From contig SCEJ01000002.1 in the NCBI GenBank assembly GCA_004102785.1, positions 98,046 through 162,045 on the forward strand: a stretch of DNA of 64,000 nucleotides. The letters run 5' to 3'. A program made the translations under genes and the position numbers. This DNA is from Muribaculaceae bacterium Isolate-013 (NCI). GTDB lineage: Bacteria > Bacteroidota > Bacteroidia > Bacteroidales > Muribaculaceae. The notes under the pieces are model-generated. The model was not told the DNA's origin. It worked only from the letters and a program-made list of their open reading frames with translations, and did no database searches. This document shows, piece by piece, positions 27,244 to 34,990 of this stretch (the stretch's first letter is position 1; every line of letters starts with the position of its first letter).

Positions 27244-28140
27244 ATGAGCAGTACCATCGAAATTATTAAAATTTGTGAGTTTTGCGGCTCTAATTTTATA
27301 GCCCGCAAGTGCTCAACGCGGTTCTGTTGCAAGAGATGTGCCGAACGCTCTTACAAACAAAACAAAAGAAATATCCATACCGCTGAACATCAAGCGATAG
27401 CAGATAATGTACGAACTGATAAAATCTCAGATCTTGAATTTATCAGTCCGACACAATGCGCCCAACTGATAGGCGTATCAAGACGCACTTTGTACCGCTA
27501 CCTTGAGGTGCACAAGATACCCTGTTGCCAGTTTCGTGGCTGTACGAGAATACGGAGAACTGATATTGATGCCCTATTCAAAGAGTGGGAATATATCAAG
27601 AGGGAGAAGAAGGTGGCTGAACCCATCGAGGAGTTTTATACGACCAAGGAGATTCTTGAAAAGTTTGGTATCAGCCATTCGTGGCTTTTCAAGATGGCTA
27701 AGGAGCGGAACATACCGAAAACTGTTGTTCGTGGCAAAACACTCTGGAGCCGGAAACATATCGACAAGGCTCTGGCCGATAAGCAGCCAACTGAGACGGT
27801 AGCCGAAGAATGGTATTCCGTAGAAGAAGTATGTGCCAAGTTCAATATGTCGAAAGAGGCTGTCTATCGTTTTGTGTCGGAGCGTAAGATTGGCAAGCGA
27901 AAGGATAAATGTAAGGTTTTCTACTCGCGTCGGCAGTTTGACAAGGCGATGGGTATTGAGTCTGAGCTGGAGCCGGAATATTACACCATGCCGGAAGCTA
28001 TGGCACGGTATAACATGACCCGCGACCAGATTTCCCATTACGTCCGGACACATGACATTCCAAGAAGTTATGAGGGCCGGTATGTGAGAATCGACCGCAA
28101 GGCTCTTGATGCTCTGTTCGCACCACCGAAAATTGGTTAA
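27244..28140 (+). CDS. Four-domain winged-HTH excisionase-like protein with N-terminal zinc finger
   Basis: A 298-residue DNA-binding protein. The N-terminus has a compact cysteine motif (CEFC at 11-14, FCCKRC at 27-32) resembling a zinc finger. Four MerR/Xis-type HTH_17 units follow at about 65-112, 130-177, 189-236 and 246-292. Each has the pattern (E/D)-(F/Y)-(Y/I)-(T/S)...HTH...RIxRxxxDxxF. Most excisionases have one such unit. It precedes the integrase on the same strand, so it probably controls recombination direction, integrase expression or both. Phased repeats lie directly upstream. Island 2 has a homologue with the same four units. Confidence 0.82.
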   Translation: MSSTIEIIKICEFCGSNFIARKCSTRFCCKRCAERSYKQNKRNIHTAEHQAIADNVRTDKISDLEFISPTQCAQLIGVSRRTLYRYLEVHKIPCCQFRGCTRIRRTDIDALFKEWEYIKREKKVAEPIEEFYTTKEILEKFGISHSWLFKMAKERNIPKTVVRGKTLWSRKHIDKALADKQPTETVAEEWYSVEEVCAKFNMSKEAVYRFVSERKIGKRKDKCKVFYSRRQFDKAMGIESELEPEYYTMPEAMARYNMTRDQISHYVRTHDIPRSYEGRYVRIDRKALDALFAPPKIG

Positions 28141-28167
28141 AAATCAGTGAGCGGTACAGGTGATTTT
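28140..28167. promoter_or_regulatory. Hairpin with GCGGTACAG in its loop, between xis and int
   Basis: AAAATCA (28140-28146) pairs with TGATTTT (28161-28167). The loop contains GCGGTACAG (28151-28159), the 9-mer also present near both island ends. It may be a terminator of the xis transcript and/or an integrase site. Confidence 0.45.
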
Positions 28168-28178
28168 ACCATCACCAT

Positions 28179-28206
28179 TTCACCATCAGCCTTTTATATA
28201 GTTTTG
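28179..28206 (+). promoter_or_regulatory. Integrase promoter with TTCACCAT element
   Basis: TTCACCAT (28179-28186), 12 nt, then TAGTTTTG (28199-28206) and C. The same TTCACCAT-N12-TAnTTTTGC layout recurs at 30334-30361, suggesting a common activator instead of a standard -33 box. Confidence 0.5.
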
Positions 28207-28240
28207 CATCACGAATAATCAACAAACAAGAAATACAACC

Positions 28241-29350
28241 ATGTTACCATCAACCTGTTCAAAAGTCAGTCTGCGCCAGCGTCCGATAAAGAACGACCGT
28301 CTGTCGCTGTACCTCGACTACTACCCGGCGATACGCAACCCGAGAACAATGAAGATGTCGCGTCGTGAATATCTGGGATTCTACATCTTCGCCAATCCTC
28401 GCAACAAATATCAGCGTGAATACAACGACTCGATACTGATGCGTGCCGAGATAATACGTTGCCGCCGTCAGGAGGCGGTCATCAACAATGAGTTCGGTTT
28501 CCTCGACCGCGAACAGCCGAAAGCCGACTTTCTGCTGTATTTTGAGGAGAAAGCGAAAAAACATTATGACAAGTGGATCATCGTCTATCGCCACTTCGAG
28601 AGATTTGTCAACGGTAAATGCTCATTCGGCGATGTCACCATAGAGTTGTGCAACAAATTCCGTGAGTATCTGCTTACCGCCAAACAGCTCCGCCACCCCA
28701 AACTGACCATCACACGCAATTCAGCGGCCGGATATTGGTCAACATTCCGCGCTCTGCTGAAAGAGGCGTACAAGGAACGGTTGCTTAAAGAAAATCTCAA
28801 CGACTTCATAGAGGATATTGAATATGAGGAGGTCAAGAAGAATTTTCTCACTGCCGATGAAGTGAAATTGCTTGCCGCCACACCATGCGAGAAACCAATA
28901 CTGAAAGCAGCCTCGCTATTCTCTATTCTTACCGGGTTGCGAATAAGCGATATACTCAAATTAAGGTGGGAGGATATACGTCCGGATGCCGATGGCGAGA
29001 TGGCTATGTTCATCCGTATTCAGAAAACACAGAAAGAATCAATCCACCCTCTCAGTCCGGAGATGCTGGCATTGTGCGGTGAAAGGGATAAAGGAATTGT
29101 TTTCAAAGGATTCAACCGCTCGATGACTCAGGAGCCGTTGAAGAAATGGCTGAAAGCAGCTGGTATAACAAAGCGGATAACATTCCATCGTTTCCGCGAC
29201 ACATTCGCCACTCTCCAACTTGCCGCCGGGACTGACATATATACGGTAAGCAAGATGCTCGACCATGCCAACGTCACCACGACGCAAATTTACGCCCGAT
29301 TGGTTGACTCCACCAAACGCGACACAGTTGGTCGCATAAAACTCTCATAA
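28241..29350 (+). CDS. int: Tyrosine recombinase (integrase) of island 1
   Basis: Site-specific recombinase of 369 residues, expected to insert and excise the island. The SAM-like core-binding domain spans about 95-190. The catalytic domain shows Arg I in TGLRISDILKLRW (near 233), HRFRDTFATL (H-x-x-R, near 316), then DHANVTTTQIYARL with the nucleophile Tyr near 349. All canonical residues are present, unlike the IntDOT-type enzymes at 60857-63320. It is closely similar over its whole length to the broken integrase of island 2. It ends at a terminator. Confidence 0.92.
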   Translation: MLPSTCSKVSLRQRPIKNDRLSLYLDYYPAIRNPRTMKMSRREYLGFYIFANPRNKYQREYNDSILMRAEIIRCRRQEAVINNEFGFLDREQPKADFLLYFEEKAKKHYDKWIIVYRHFERFVNGKCSFGDVTIELCNKFREYLLTAKQLRHPKLTITRNSAAGYWSTFRALLKEAYKERLLKENLNDFIEDIEYEEVKKNFLTADEVKLLAATPCEKPILKAASLFSILTGLRISDILKLRWEDIRPDADGEMAMFIRIQKTQKESIHPLSPEMLALCGERDKGIVFKGFNRSMTQEPLKKWLKAAGITKRITFHRFRDTFATLQLAAGTDIYTVSKMLDHANVTTTQIYARLVDSTKRDTVGRIKLS

Positions 29351-29360
29351 AATCATCAGA

Positions 29361-29393
29361 AGCAACCGTGGTTCAGTGCGGACCACGGTTGCT
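29361..29393 (+). terminator. Terminator after the island 1 integrase
   Basis: AGCAACCGTGGT (29361-29372) pairs perfectly with ACCACGGTTGCT (29382-29393), 9-nt loop, followed by T-rich DNA. Confidence 0.8.
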
Positions 29394-29559
29394 GTTTCCT
29401 TATCTTGTGACTTCTATACGGTGACACAGTTACCCGATAATAAACCATTGGTTTCCATATTATTTCATTTTAGTTCATGTTAGCAATACGGTTGGTGAAA
29501 AAGGACATTACAGGATAAAATTTGTGTCCAAAATTTCGTATTTAGCAATCGGCTCATTA

Positions 29560-29592
29560 TACTTTTGCAGGATAAAACAATAGATTTTATCC
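29560..29592 (+). promoter_or_regulatory. -7 box and leader hairpin of the 229-residue protein gene
   Basis: TACTTTTG (29560-29567) is followed at once by GGATAAAA (29570-29577) and TTTTATCC (29585-29592), an 8-bp hairpin ending 2 nt before the ATG at 29595. A third GGATAAAA lies upstream at 29513. The hairpin should mask the start codon region or form an operator. Confidence 0.5.
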
Positions 29593-29594
29593 AC

Positions 29595-30284
29595 ATGAAC
29601 ACACATCTGAATTCAATCCGTACAATTGCCCTTGTCTGCATCGCAGGTAAGGCTATTTCTGTAGGTTTCTCATCGGAGGAAGCATCCCTGGCGACTTCCG
29701 TAAACTCCTCGCTCACCACTTTTCTTATGTTCACGCTATGCTATCTTTCCGTGGAATATGGCATACGATTCTTTATCATCCCTCTTGTAAGAGAGCCATT
29801 AGGTGTTATATCATTCAAGCGCAGAAAGGATAAGGCTGTCGAACAATCAGAGGGAACGGTAATTAATTTAGCCGAGGGAGTGTCACCGCTCGACACTCCC
29901 AAAGCGCAGGAAGTGGTAGCTTATACCTTGGGAACATTTGCCGGAGTACTGACCAATGAGGAATTGATGTCTCTTGACAACAGCCTGAAAGCCTTTATCA
30001 TCGGAGAGTCCATACAGCAGACCTCCGTAAATCGCCGCATCTCAAAATTTCGCACACATGACGTGTATCATTTCGGGTGGAATATCGCCAAACGACTCAA
30101 AATATCCAATACCATCATGGCCGAATTCCTGAAATCACAATTTCCGTGGCAACTCGCTGATGTCGAGATAAGCACCATCGCCAAAAAACTTTCTTCGGAT
30201 GAGGGTGCTTTCACTCTTCCTAAAGTCGAGCCACGTCTGCCTCTGGCACCTTTTCCTCTCGCCAAGAAACTCGGCATCTGTTAA
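29595..30284 (+). CDS. Unknown island protein with one or two N-terminal membrane segments
   Basis: It has 229 residues from ATG 29595; the longer TTG frame starts inside the -7 box and is rejected. Hydrophobic stretches at about residues 11-21 and 43-62 suggest membrane association. A soluble domain follows, with KISNTIMAEFLKSQFPWQLADVE. I recognise no catalytic motif. It sits in the maintenance part of the island between int and the HTH/DUF3987 pair. Confidence 0.7.
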   Translation: MNTHLNSIRTIALVCIAGKAISVGFSSEEASLATSVNSSLTTFLMFTLCYLSVEYGIRFFIIPLVREPLGVISFKRRKDKAVEQSEGTVINLAEGVSPLDTPKAQEVVAYTLGTFAGVLTNEELMSLDNSLKAFIIGESIQQTSVNRRISKFRTHDVYHFGWNIAKRLKISNTIMAEFLKSQFPWQLADVEISTIAKKLSSDEGAFTLPKVEPRLPLAPFPLAKKLGIC

Positions 30285-30333
30285 AAATCAGTGAAACTCT
30301 ACCAATCAGCAAAATAACCGTTTCCCTCACCGG

Positions 30334-30361
30334 TTCACCATTGCCGATACCCATAATTTTG
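30334..30361 (+). promoter_or_regulatory. Promoter of the HTH-DUF3987 operon
   Basis: TTCACCAT (30334-30341), 12 nt, TAATTTTG (30354-30361), C. Same spacing as the integrase promoter. Both regions also begin with AAAAATCAGTGA just after the previous stop codon. Confidence 0.5.
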
Positions 30362-30384
30362 CGACAAATTCTAAAACGTAAAAT

Positions 30385-30747
30385 ATGGAAAATGCAAATC
30401 CTTCATTTGACTCGCTCCCACATCTGGTGGGCAGTCTGATTAACGAAATCAAGGGACTGAAATCTCTCGTGAAAGAGGCAATCGGCATGAAACCGTCCGA
30501 GCCTGACAACCGTCTTGTCGGTATCGACGAGGCTTGCAAAATCCTCCGTCGCAAGAAATCGACAGTGTACCACATGGTGCGCGATGGCATCCTGCCGCAC
30601 TACAAGGTAGGAAAGATGCTGGAGTTCCGCCCTTCGGAACTTATCGCTTGGCAGGAACAGCACGCCTGCGATGGTTCCAAATCATCGGGCGAGATTCTTG
30701 CCGAGATGAAATCAACCATGCGCCGCAAACCCAAATCCGGATGGTAA
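30385..30747 (+). CDS. HTH_17 (excisionase-family) DNA-binding protein
   Basis: It has 120 residues. An N-terminal helical segment (SLINEIKGLKSLVKEAIG) precedes a single MerR/Xis-type HTH unit (about 48-95: LVGIDEACKILRRKKSTVYHMVRDG, YKVGKMLEFRPSELIAW). The stop TAA shares its last A with the ATG of the DUF3987 gene, so the two are coupled. In related Bacteroidales mobilizable elements this pair precedes the mobilization genes. It is probably a regulator or replication accessory. Confidence 0.82.
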   Translation: MENANPSFDSLPHLVGSLINEIKGLKSLVKEAIGMKPSEPDNRLVGIDEACKILRRKKSTVYHMVRDGILPHYKVGKMLEFRPSELIAWQEQHACDGSKSSGEILAEMKSTMRRKPKSGW

Positions 30748-32141
30748 TGGCTGCTTATTATCAAAACCGCAGGATGCCACTGCGTCCCGCTTGTGGGTTG
30801 CATGAGGATGATCCGATAGAACCTCAACGTAAGCCGCAAAAGGTTGTGCCCTCTTTCCCTCTAAGCGTGTTTCCTACGGCTATCCGCAATATAGTGGAAG
30901 CGTTGGTTGAGTATGAGCATTTCAACGTCAATTTTATTGCCGCGTCGATGTTTGCTGCTTTTGCGGCGGCTATGGGCAACCGTTGGTCGGTGCGTTTTTC
31001 AGCGACATGGGTTGAGCGACCTATTATGTATGTGGCACTTGTAGGTTATCCGAGTTGCGGAAAGACGCCACCTCTCAGGCTCGCTCTGTCGCCTCTGCTC
31101 AACCTCGACCATGAATATGACCGTGAATATTGTACCCAACTGAAGGTATACAAGCAATGGGAGTCCAAATCTCCGAAAGAGCGTATGGCACTGTCTATGC
31201 CGGAGGATATGGAGCGACCGAGGCGCAGATGCCATGTGGTTGTCGATGCGACCATCGAGGCATTAATAGGTGCCATGCGCGACAATCCGCAGGGCGTGAT
31301 CCTTTACAGCGATGAACTTGAAAGCCTGTTCGCCAACTTCAACCGCTATAACAGCTCGGATGAAAGCTATTTTCTCAGCGCGTTCAGTGGTACGCCGTTC
31401 AAATATATCAGAAAGTCCGCTGATGAGCACATCTTTCTACCAAACCCGTATTGCTCCATCATCGGAAGTACCCAACCGGGACGTCTTGCAAAGCAATTCG
31501 GCGGTGAGCGCGTTGTCAACGGCTTTTCCTCCCGCTTTCTGAAAGTCTATCCTGACATTACCGATATGCCGACATGGGGCACTGACCGTATGCCCGACGG
31601 CGTCATGGAGCAATGGGTGTATATCATCCGCAAGGTTGCCACTTTTGACTTCAAGGGAAAAGAACTGCCAACTGAATTGGCTTTCTCCCTTGAAGCCCAT
31701 AGAAAATTGTGCGACTGGAAAGAGAGCGTCAACAATGCGATATATTCCGCCACCGAGTCGGAAGCGGAGAAAGCCGTGTGTGGCAAGCTCGAAATCTATC
31801 TCATACGCTTCTGTCTTATAATCCGGATAATGAAGAATATCTGTGCCGGAGAAACGACAGCAATGATAGATGCCGGGAGCGCGGAGGCGGCTATCGAATT
31901 GGTTGAGTATTTCCGTGAGATGGAAAACCGTGTTATCCGTGTATCATTATCCGGTAATCTTGACAAACGACAGACCGATCTGCTGGACGCTTTGCCCTAT
32001 GACTTCCGAACATCGGATGCCCTCGACCTCGGACGGTCACTCGGTATGTCGGAGTCCACGGTAAAACGGTTCCTGAAAAACTCGGTCATTTTCAGAAAAG
32101 AGGAACACGGACGCTATACGAAAATGTCATGTGACCCTTGA
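30747..32141 (+). CDS. DUF3987 primase/helicase-like protein
   Basis: It has 464 residues from ATG 30747 (30741 also possible). DUF3987 features include a P-loop-like GYPSCGKTPPLRLALSPL (near 98-115), a VVVDATIEAL segment, an acidic ILYSDELESLF motif and SIIGSTQPG, followed by a C-terminal helical and winged region (LDLGRSLGMSESTVKRFLK). Proteins of this family are associated with element replication in Bacteroides mobilizable elements. The stop codon lies within one arm of a 23-bp inverted repeat shared with the relaxase gene. Confidence 0.82.
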   Translation: MAAYYQNRRMPLRPACGLHEDDPIEPQRKPQKVVPSFPLSVFPTAIRNIVEALVEYEHFNVNFIAASMFAAFAAAMGNRWSVRFSATWVERPIMYVALVGYPSCGKTPPLRLALSPLLNLDHEYDREYCTQLKVYKQWESKSPKERMALSMPEDMERPRRRCHVVVDATIEALIGAMRDNPQGVILYSDELESLFANFNRYNSSDESYFLSAFSGTPFKYIRKSADEHIFLPNPYCSIIGSTQPGRLAKQFGGERVVNGFSSRFLKVYPDITDMPTWGTDRMPDGVMEQWVYIIRKVATFDFKGKELPTELAFSLEAHRKLCDWKESVNNAIYSATESEAEKAVCGKLEIYLIRFCLIIRIMKNICAGETTAMIDAGSAEAAIELVEYFREMENRVIRVSLSGNLDKRQTDLLDALPYDFRTSDALDLGRSLGMSESTVKRFLKNSVIFRKEEHGRYTKMSCDP

Positions 32142-32335
32142 CATTTTCGACACTTTGACATTTTTCACAAAGCCCTTTATGTGGAGCGATAAAGCGAGTT
32201 TATCAGACTTCTTAGGTGTATAAATCTTGCTGTGCAAGATATGCCGATTGTTCCCACAACGGCAATCCCGCCACCTCGCAGAGTTGGGCAAATCCCGCTC
32301 GAAACTCGCAGCCTTTTATAAGTATGAAAATGTCA
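32121..32335. repeat. AAAATGTCA iteron-like cluster
   Basis: Four exact copies of the 9-mer: forward at 32121-32129 and 32327-32335, reversed (TGACATTTT) at 32139-32147 and 32156-32164. They follow a primase-like gene and precede mobC. Candidate replication or transfer-control sites. Confidence 0.55.
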
Positions 32336-32446
32336 TGTAACCATGAAATCAAGATATGCAATCATCAAGACATATAGTCTTTATGACATCATAATATAAC
32401 AGCATCGTATCATTAAAACATAAAGGCACCAAAGCATAGAAACATC
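32165..32446. other. Candidate oriT region upstream of mobC
   Basis: Non-coding DNA with closely spaced hairpins: ATCTTGC-tgt-GCAAGAT (32224-32240), then GCCGATTGT paired with ACAACGGC (about 32243-32263). A GAGTT...AACTC pair follows further right. Its position directly before mobC and the relaxase fits an origin of transfer. No nic site can be identified by eye. Confidence 0.45.
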
Positions 32447-32818
32447 ATGTCATCAAATAATAAGAACATCATAATACGGCTTCGTGTGGATGAAGCGACA
32501 GCTGAAGCGATCCGCACCAAAGCCGACAGTCTTTTCAACGGTAACATCAGTGCCTGTATCCGTTGTGCCACTCTGCAATATGAGGGAGAGATTACGCCAC
32601 AGTCAGCCAATTCCGAGACAACGGCATTGCTGACCGCGATTCTACGTCAGTTGAAGAAAATAGGCACGAATATCAATCAGACAGCCCATCAGATTAACGA
32701 GCGCATGAAGGTGTCGCCCTACGGATTGTCCGCCTCAGATATCCAACCATTTGTATTCTTCCGAAATGAGCTATCCGCCATTTGGGAGCATCTGAACCAA
32801 ATCAAGGAGCGGTTATGA
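32447..32818 (+). CDS. mobC: MobC-like relaxosome accessory protein
   Basis: It has 123 residues. An RHH-like N-terminus (IIIRLRVDEATAEAIRTKADSL) and the conserved LRQLKKIGTNINQTAHQINE motif identify the MobC/BfmC type, which helps the relaxase open oriT. It ends ATGA, overlapping the relaxase start by 4 nt. Confidence 0.88.
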   Translation: MSSNNKNIIIRLRVDEATAEAIRTKADSLFNGNISACIRCATLQYEGEITPQSANSETTALLTAILRQLKKIGTNINQTAHQINERMKVSPYGLSASDIQPFVFFRNELSAIWEHLNQIKERL

Positions 32819-34572
32819 TAGTCAAGAAACTTGGCATGGTATCCGGCGGTGGCTTCCCCGGTGCCGAATATAATGAACGCAAAGTTGCCGAGGGCGTGGC
32901 ACGGCTCATGGCTATGGAGAATGTCGATGCAGCCATGCATCATAGGGTGGAGCTGTTGCATGAAGCAGGATTTGACTGCGCCGGAGAGATTGAGAAATAT
33001 CTCAAGGAGCGGTCGAGGACATACGGCAACACCAAGACCACGAGGTTTCAGTTCCACATCGCCGCTTCGGTAGAGGGGCAGGTGATGTCGGCTGACGAGC
33101 TGACTGACTTCGCCCGTCAGCTCATGGCGGAAGCCGGATATGGCAGACAGCCGTATTTCGTGTACTACCACCACGACACCGACAATAACCATGTGCATAT
33201 ACTCTCCACGCGCATACAGCCCAACGGTTTTCCTATACCCGACCATCACGACTATGCACGCCTCAATGCCGCCGCCAACCGTATTCTTTCAGCGGACATC
33301 AATCGTGACATTCAGCGTATGTTCGCTTATGGCTATCTCACCGAAGGACAGTTTGCCAATATAATCCGGTCACATGGATATAAATTTGAGCGAGTGGAGG
33401 ATAGCTATGTACTGTTTCGCGGAGGCGTCAAGGCCGCAACAATTCCATTATCTGAGATAGAGAGGCATATTTCGCAAGAAAACAAAACCCAAAAGGAGCG
33501 GGCAAAACAACTCCGTGCGATTATCAGAAAATACAAGGCTGAATTAGCGGATGGAAAAGTTCAAAATGTCGAAAATGTCAAGGGTCACAAAGGTCAGAAG
33601 AAAAAATATGTGCGCAGGAAAGTCAACCCCGACATCCGCAAAATCAAGGGTTCAAACGGCAAGACGCTATCGCATGAAGAACAGCGGCATCTGTCGGATC
33701 TGCTCGACATACTCAAAACCAAATTCGGCATAGACATACATTTTCAGAAAGACCGCAATGGAGAGATCCGTGGCTACGGCATCGTTGACCATAACCGGAA
33801 GATTGCACTTGACGGTAGCAAGGTTATGAAACTGTCAGAACTGATTGACTTCGCGCAGAAACAGGAGCGCAAGGCAAGCCCGCTGGATATTTACCGCGAC
33901 CTGTTTTCTATGGAAATCCGGAAGTCCGGCATGGACGGAATACTGTCAATCCGGTTGTTCGACGACTCAGAGCATTCACGCACGATGTCACCACGTCAAT
34001 CGGCATGGTACCTTAACTCGCCCGAAAGTGAAAGGGAAGATGTGGCGATACGAATAGCCGCCACAATGTTCTCAACCGAGATATTTGAAGCCGTCCTGTT
34101 GAAATATCCGATAAGCGACATCAGTTCAAGAATTGGAAGCGTCAACATTATCAAGATGCGCGATGGCGGTAGGGCAATCCGCGTAGTATCTGCCGATGGG
34201 TTCTCTGCAACATACCCTATGACAGCCGAGGAATTGCGTTGCCATGCAAGACTGCAAGGAGAATCAGCAAACGGATATCTCCGTCAACTCGCAATTCTAC
34301 GCATAACCCATGAGGACGCTACCGAACTGACCAACCGCATAAAGGAACTGACCGCCAAATCAACCGGCAGCACCACTCTCCCTCTCCGGCAGTCTGACTA
34401 CACTCCGGAACAAGCCAAAGCCTTCACCTCGCATCAAAGCACCGTCCTCGCTCGCCTCATACCTCACGACACCTCATCCACCCACTCCGCAAACCGCGAA
34501 TGGGAAGTCGGCAAGCAATCCCACTACGACCACATCGACAACCAGCAATCCGGCACTCAACTCACAATGTAG
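32815..34572 (+). CDS. mobA: MOB-family relaxase
   Basis: It has 585 residues from ATG 32815 (the longer frame overlaps mobC). It is expected to nick oriT and pilot the single strand in conjugal mobilization. The relaxase domain occupies about 1-260, with the metal-binding histidine cluster YYHHDTDNNHVHI near 118-130. A candidate catalytic Tyr lies in the early ARQLMAEAGYGRQPY region. A basic, coiled-coil-rich middle (KKYVRRKVNP) and a less conserved C-terminus follow. It is larger than classic BmgA/MbpB proteins. No type IV coupling or pore genes accompany it, hence mobilizable only. Confidence 0.87.
   Translation: MIVKKLGMVSGGGFPGAEYNERKVAEGVARLMAMENVDAAMHHRVELLHEAGFDCAGEIEKYLKERSRTYGNTKTTRFQFHIAASVEGQVMSADELTDFARQLMAEAGYGRQPYFVYYHHDTDNNHVHILSTRIQPNGFPIPDHHDYARLNAAANRILSADINRDIQRMFAYGYLTEGQFANIIRSHGYKFERVEDSYVLFRGGVKAATIPLSEIERHISQENKTQKERAKQLRAIIRKYKAELADGKVQNVENVKGHKGQKKKYVRRKVNPDIRKIKGSNGKTLSHEEQRHLSDLLDILKTKFGIDIHFQKDRNGEIRGYGIVDHNRKIALDGSKVMKLSELIDFAQKQERKASPLDIYRDLFSMEIRKSGMDGILSIRLFDDSEHSRTMSPRQSAWYLNSPESEREDVAIRIAATMFSTEIFEAVLLKYPISDISSRIGSVNIIKMRDGGRAIRVVSADGFSATYPMTAEELRCHARLQGESANGYLRQLAILRITHEDATELTNRIKELTAKSTGSTTLPLRQSDYTPEQAKAFTSHQSTVLARLIPHDTSSTHSANREWEVGKQSHYDHIDNQQSGTQLTM
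33567..33589. repeat. Arm of a 23-bp inverted repeat within mobA
   Basis: Exact reverse complement of 32130-32152 at the end of the DUF3987 gene. It begins TGTCGAAAATGTCAAGGG and includes an AAAATGTCA iteron-like box. Confidence 0.75.
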
Positions 34573-34725
34573 TGCTACTTATTTCCGTGGTACGCACTGC
34601 AAAATCGCCAAATTGACCTCCAGACCTTCGAGTCATGAATCAAAGTACATATCGCCCTGTTGGCATTCTAACCGTCTTTTCAGGTTAAGTAACTTAATTT
34701 TTAGAATAAAAATATGACCTCGACA
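34573..34725. other. Junction between mobilization and defence modules
   Basis: A 153-bp non-coding stretch after the relaxase gene and before the defence operon promoter. GC content falls sharply here. No repeat or ORF is evident. Confidence 0.4.
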
Positions 34726-34755
34726 TTGTCATGTGAAAAACTTTCACTAAATTTG
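34726..34755 (+). promoter_or_regulatory. Promoter of the XRE-mod-res-qat operon
   Basis: TTG (34726-34728), 19-nt spacer, TAAATTTG (34748-34755). It is the only clear promoter found before 44.5 kb on this strand. Confidence 0.7.
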
Positions 34756-34780
34756 TGGACGGATAACAAATTTTATTGAC

Positions 34781-34990
34781 ATGGAAACTGATATAAACCG
34801 TTTGAAAGTAGTTTTAGCAGAGAAAAAGAGGACGAATAAGTGGCTATGTGAGCAATTGGAAGTTAATCCTTCGACCGTTTCAAAGTGGTGTACAAACAGC
34901 TCCCAGCCAGATTTACCTACCCTTGTTAAAATTGCCCGGCTTTTGGAAGTTGCAGTTGATGATTTGATAAACAGTAAAAATATTCTCTGA
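34781..34990 (+). CDS. XRE/Cro-type small regulator
   Basis: It has 69 residues and forms a single HTH_3 domain (LAEKKRTNKWLCEQLEVNPSTVSKWCTN, then LVKIARLLEVAVDDLI). It resembles the controller proteins that precede restriction-modification genes. The stop TGA shares its last base with the mod ATG, so synthesis is coupled. It is likely to autoregulate the operon promoter. Confidence 0.88.
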   Translation: METDINRLKVVLAEKKRTNKWLCEQLEVNPSTVSKWCTNSSQPDLPTLVKIARLLEVAVDDLINSKNIL

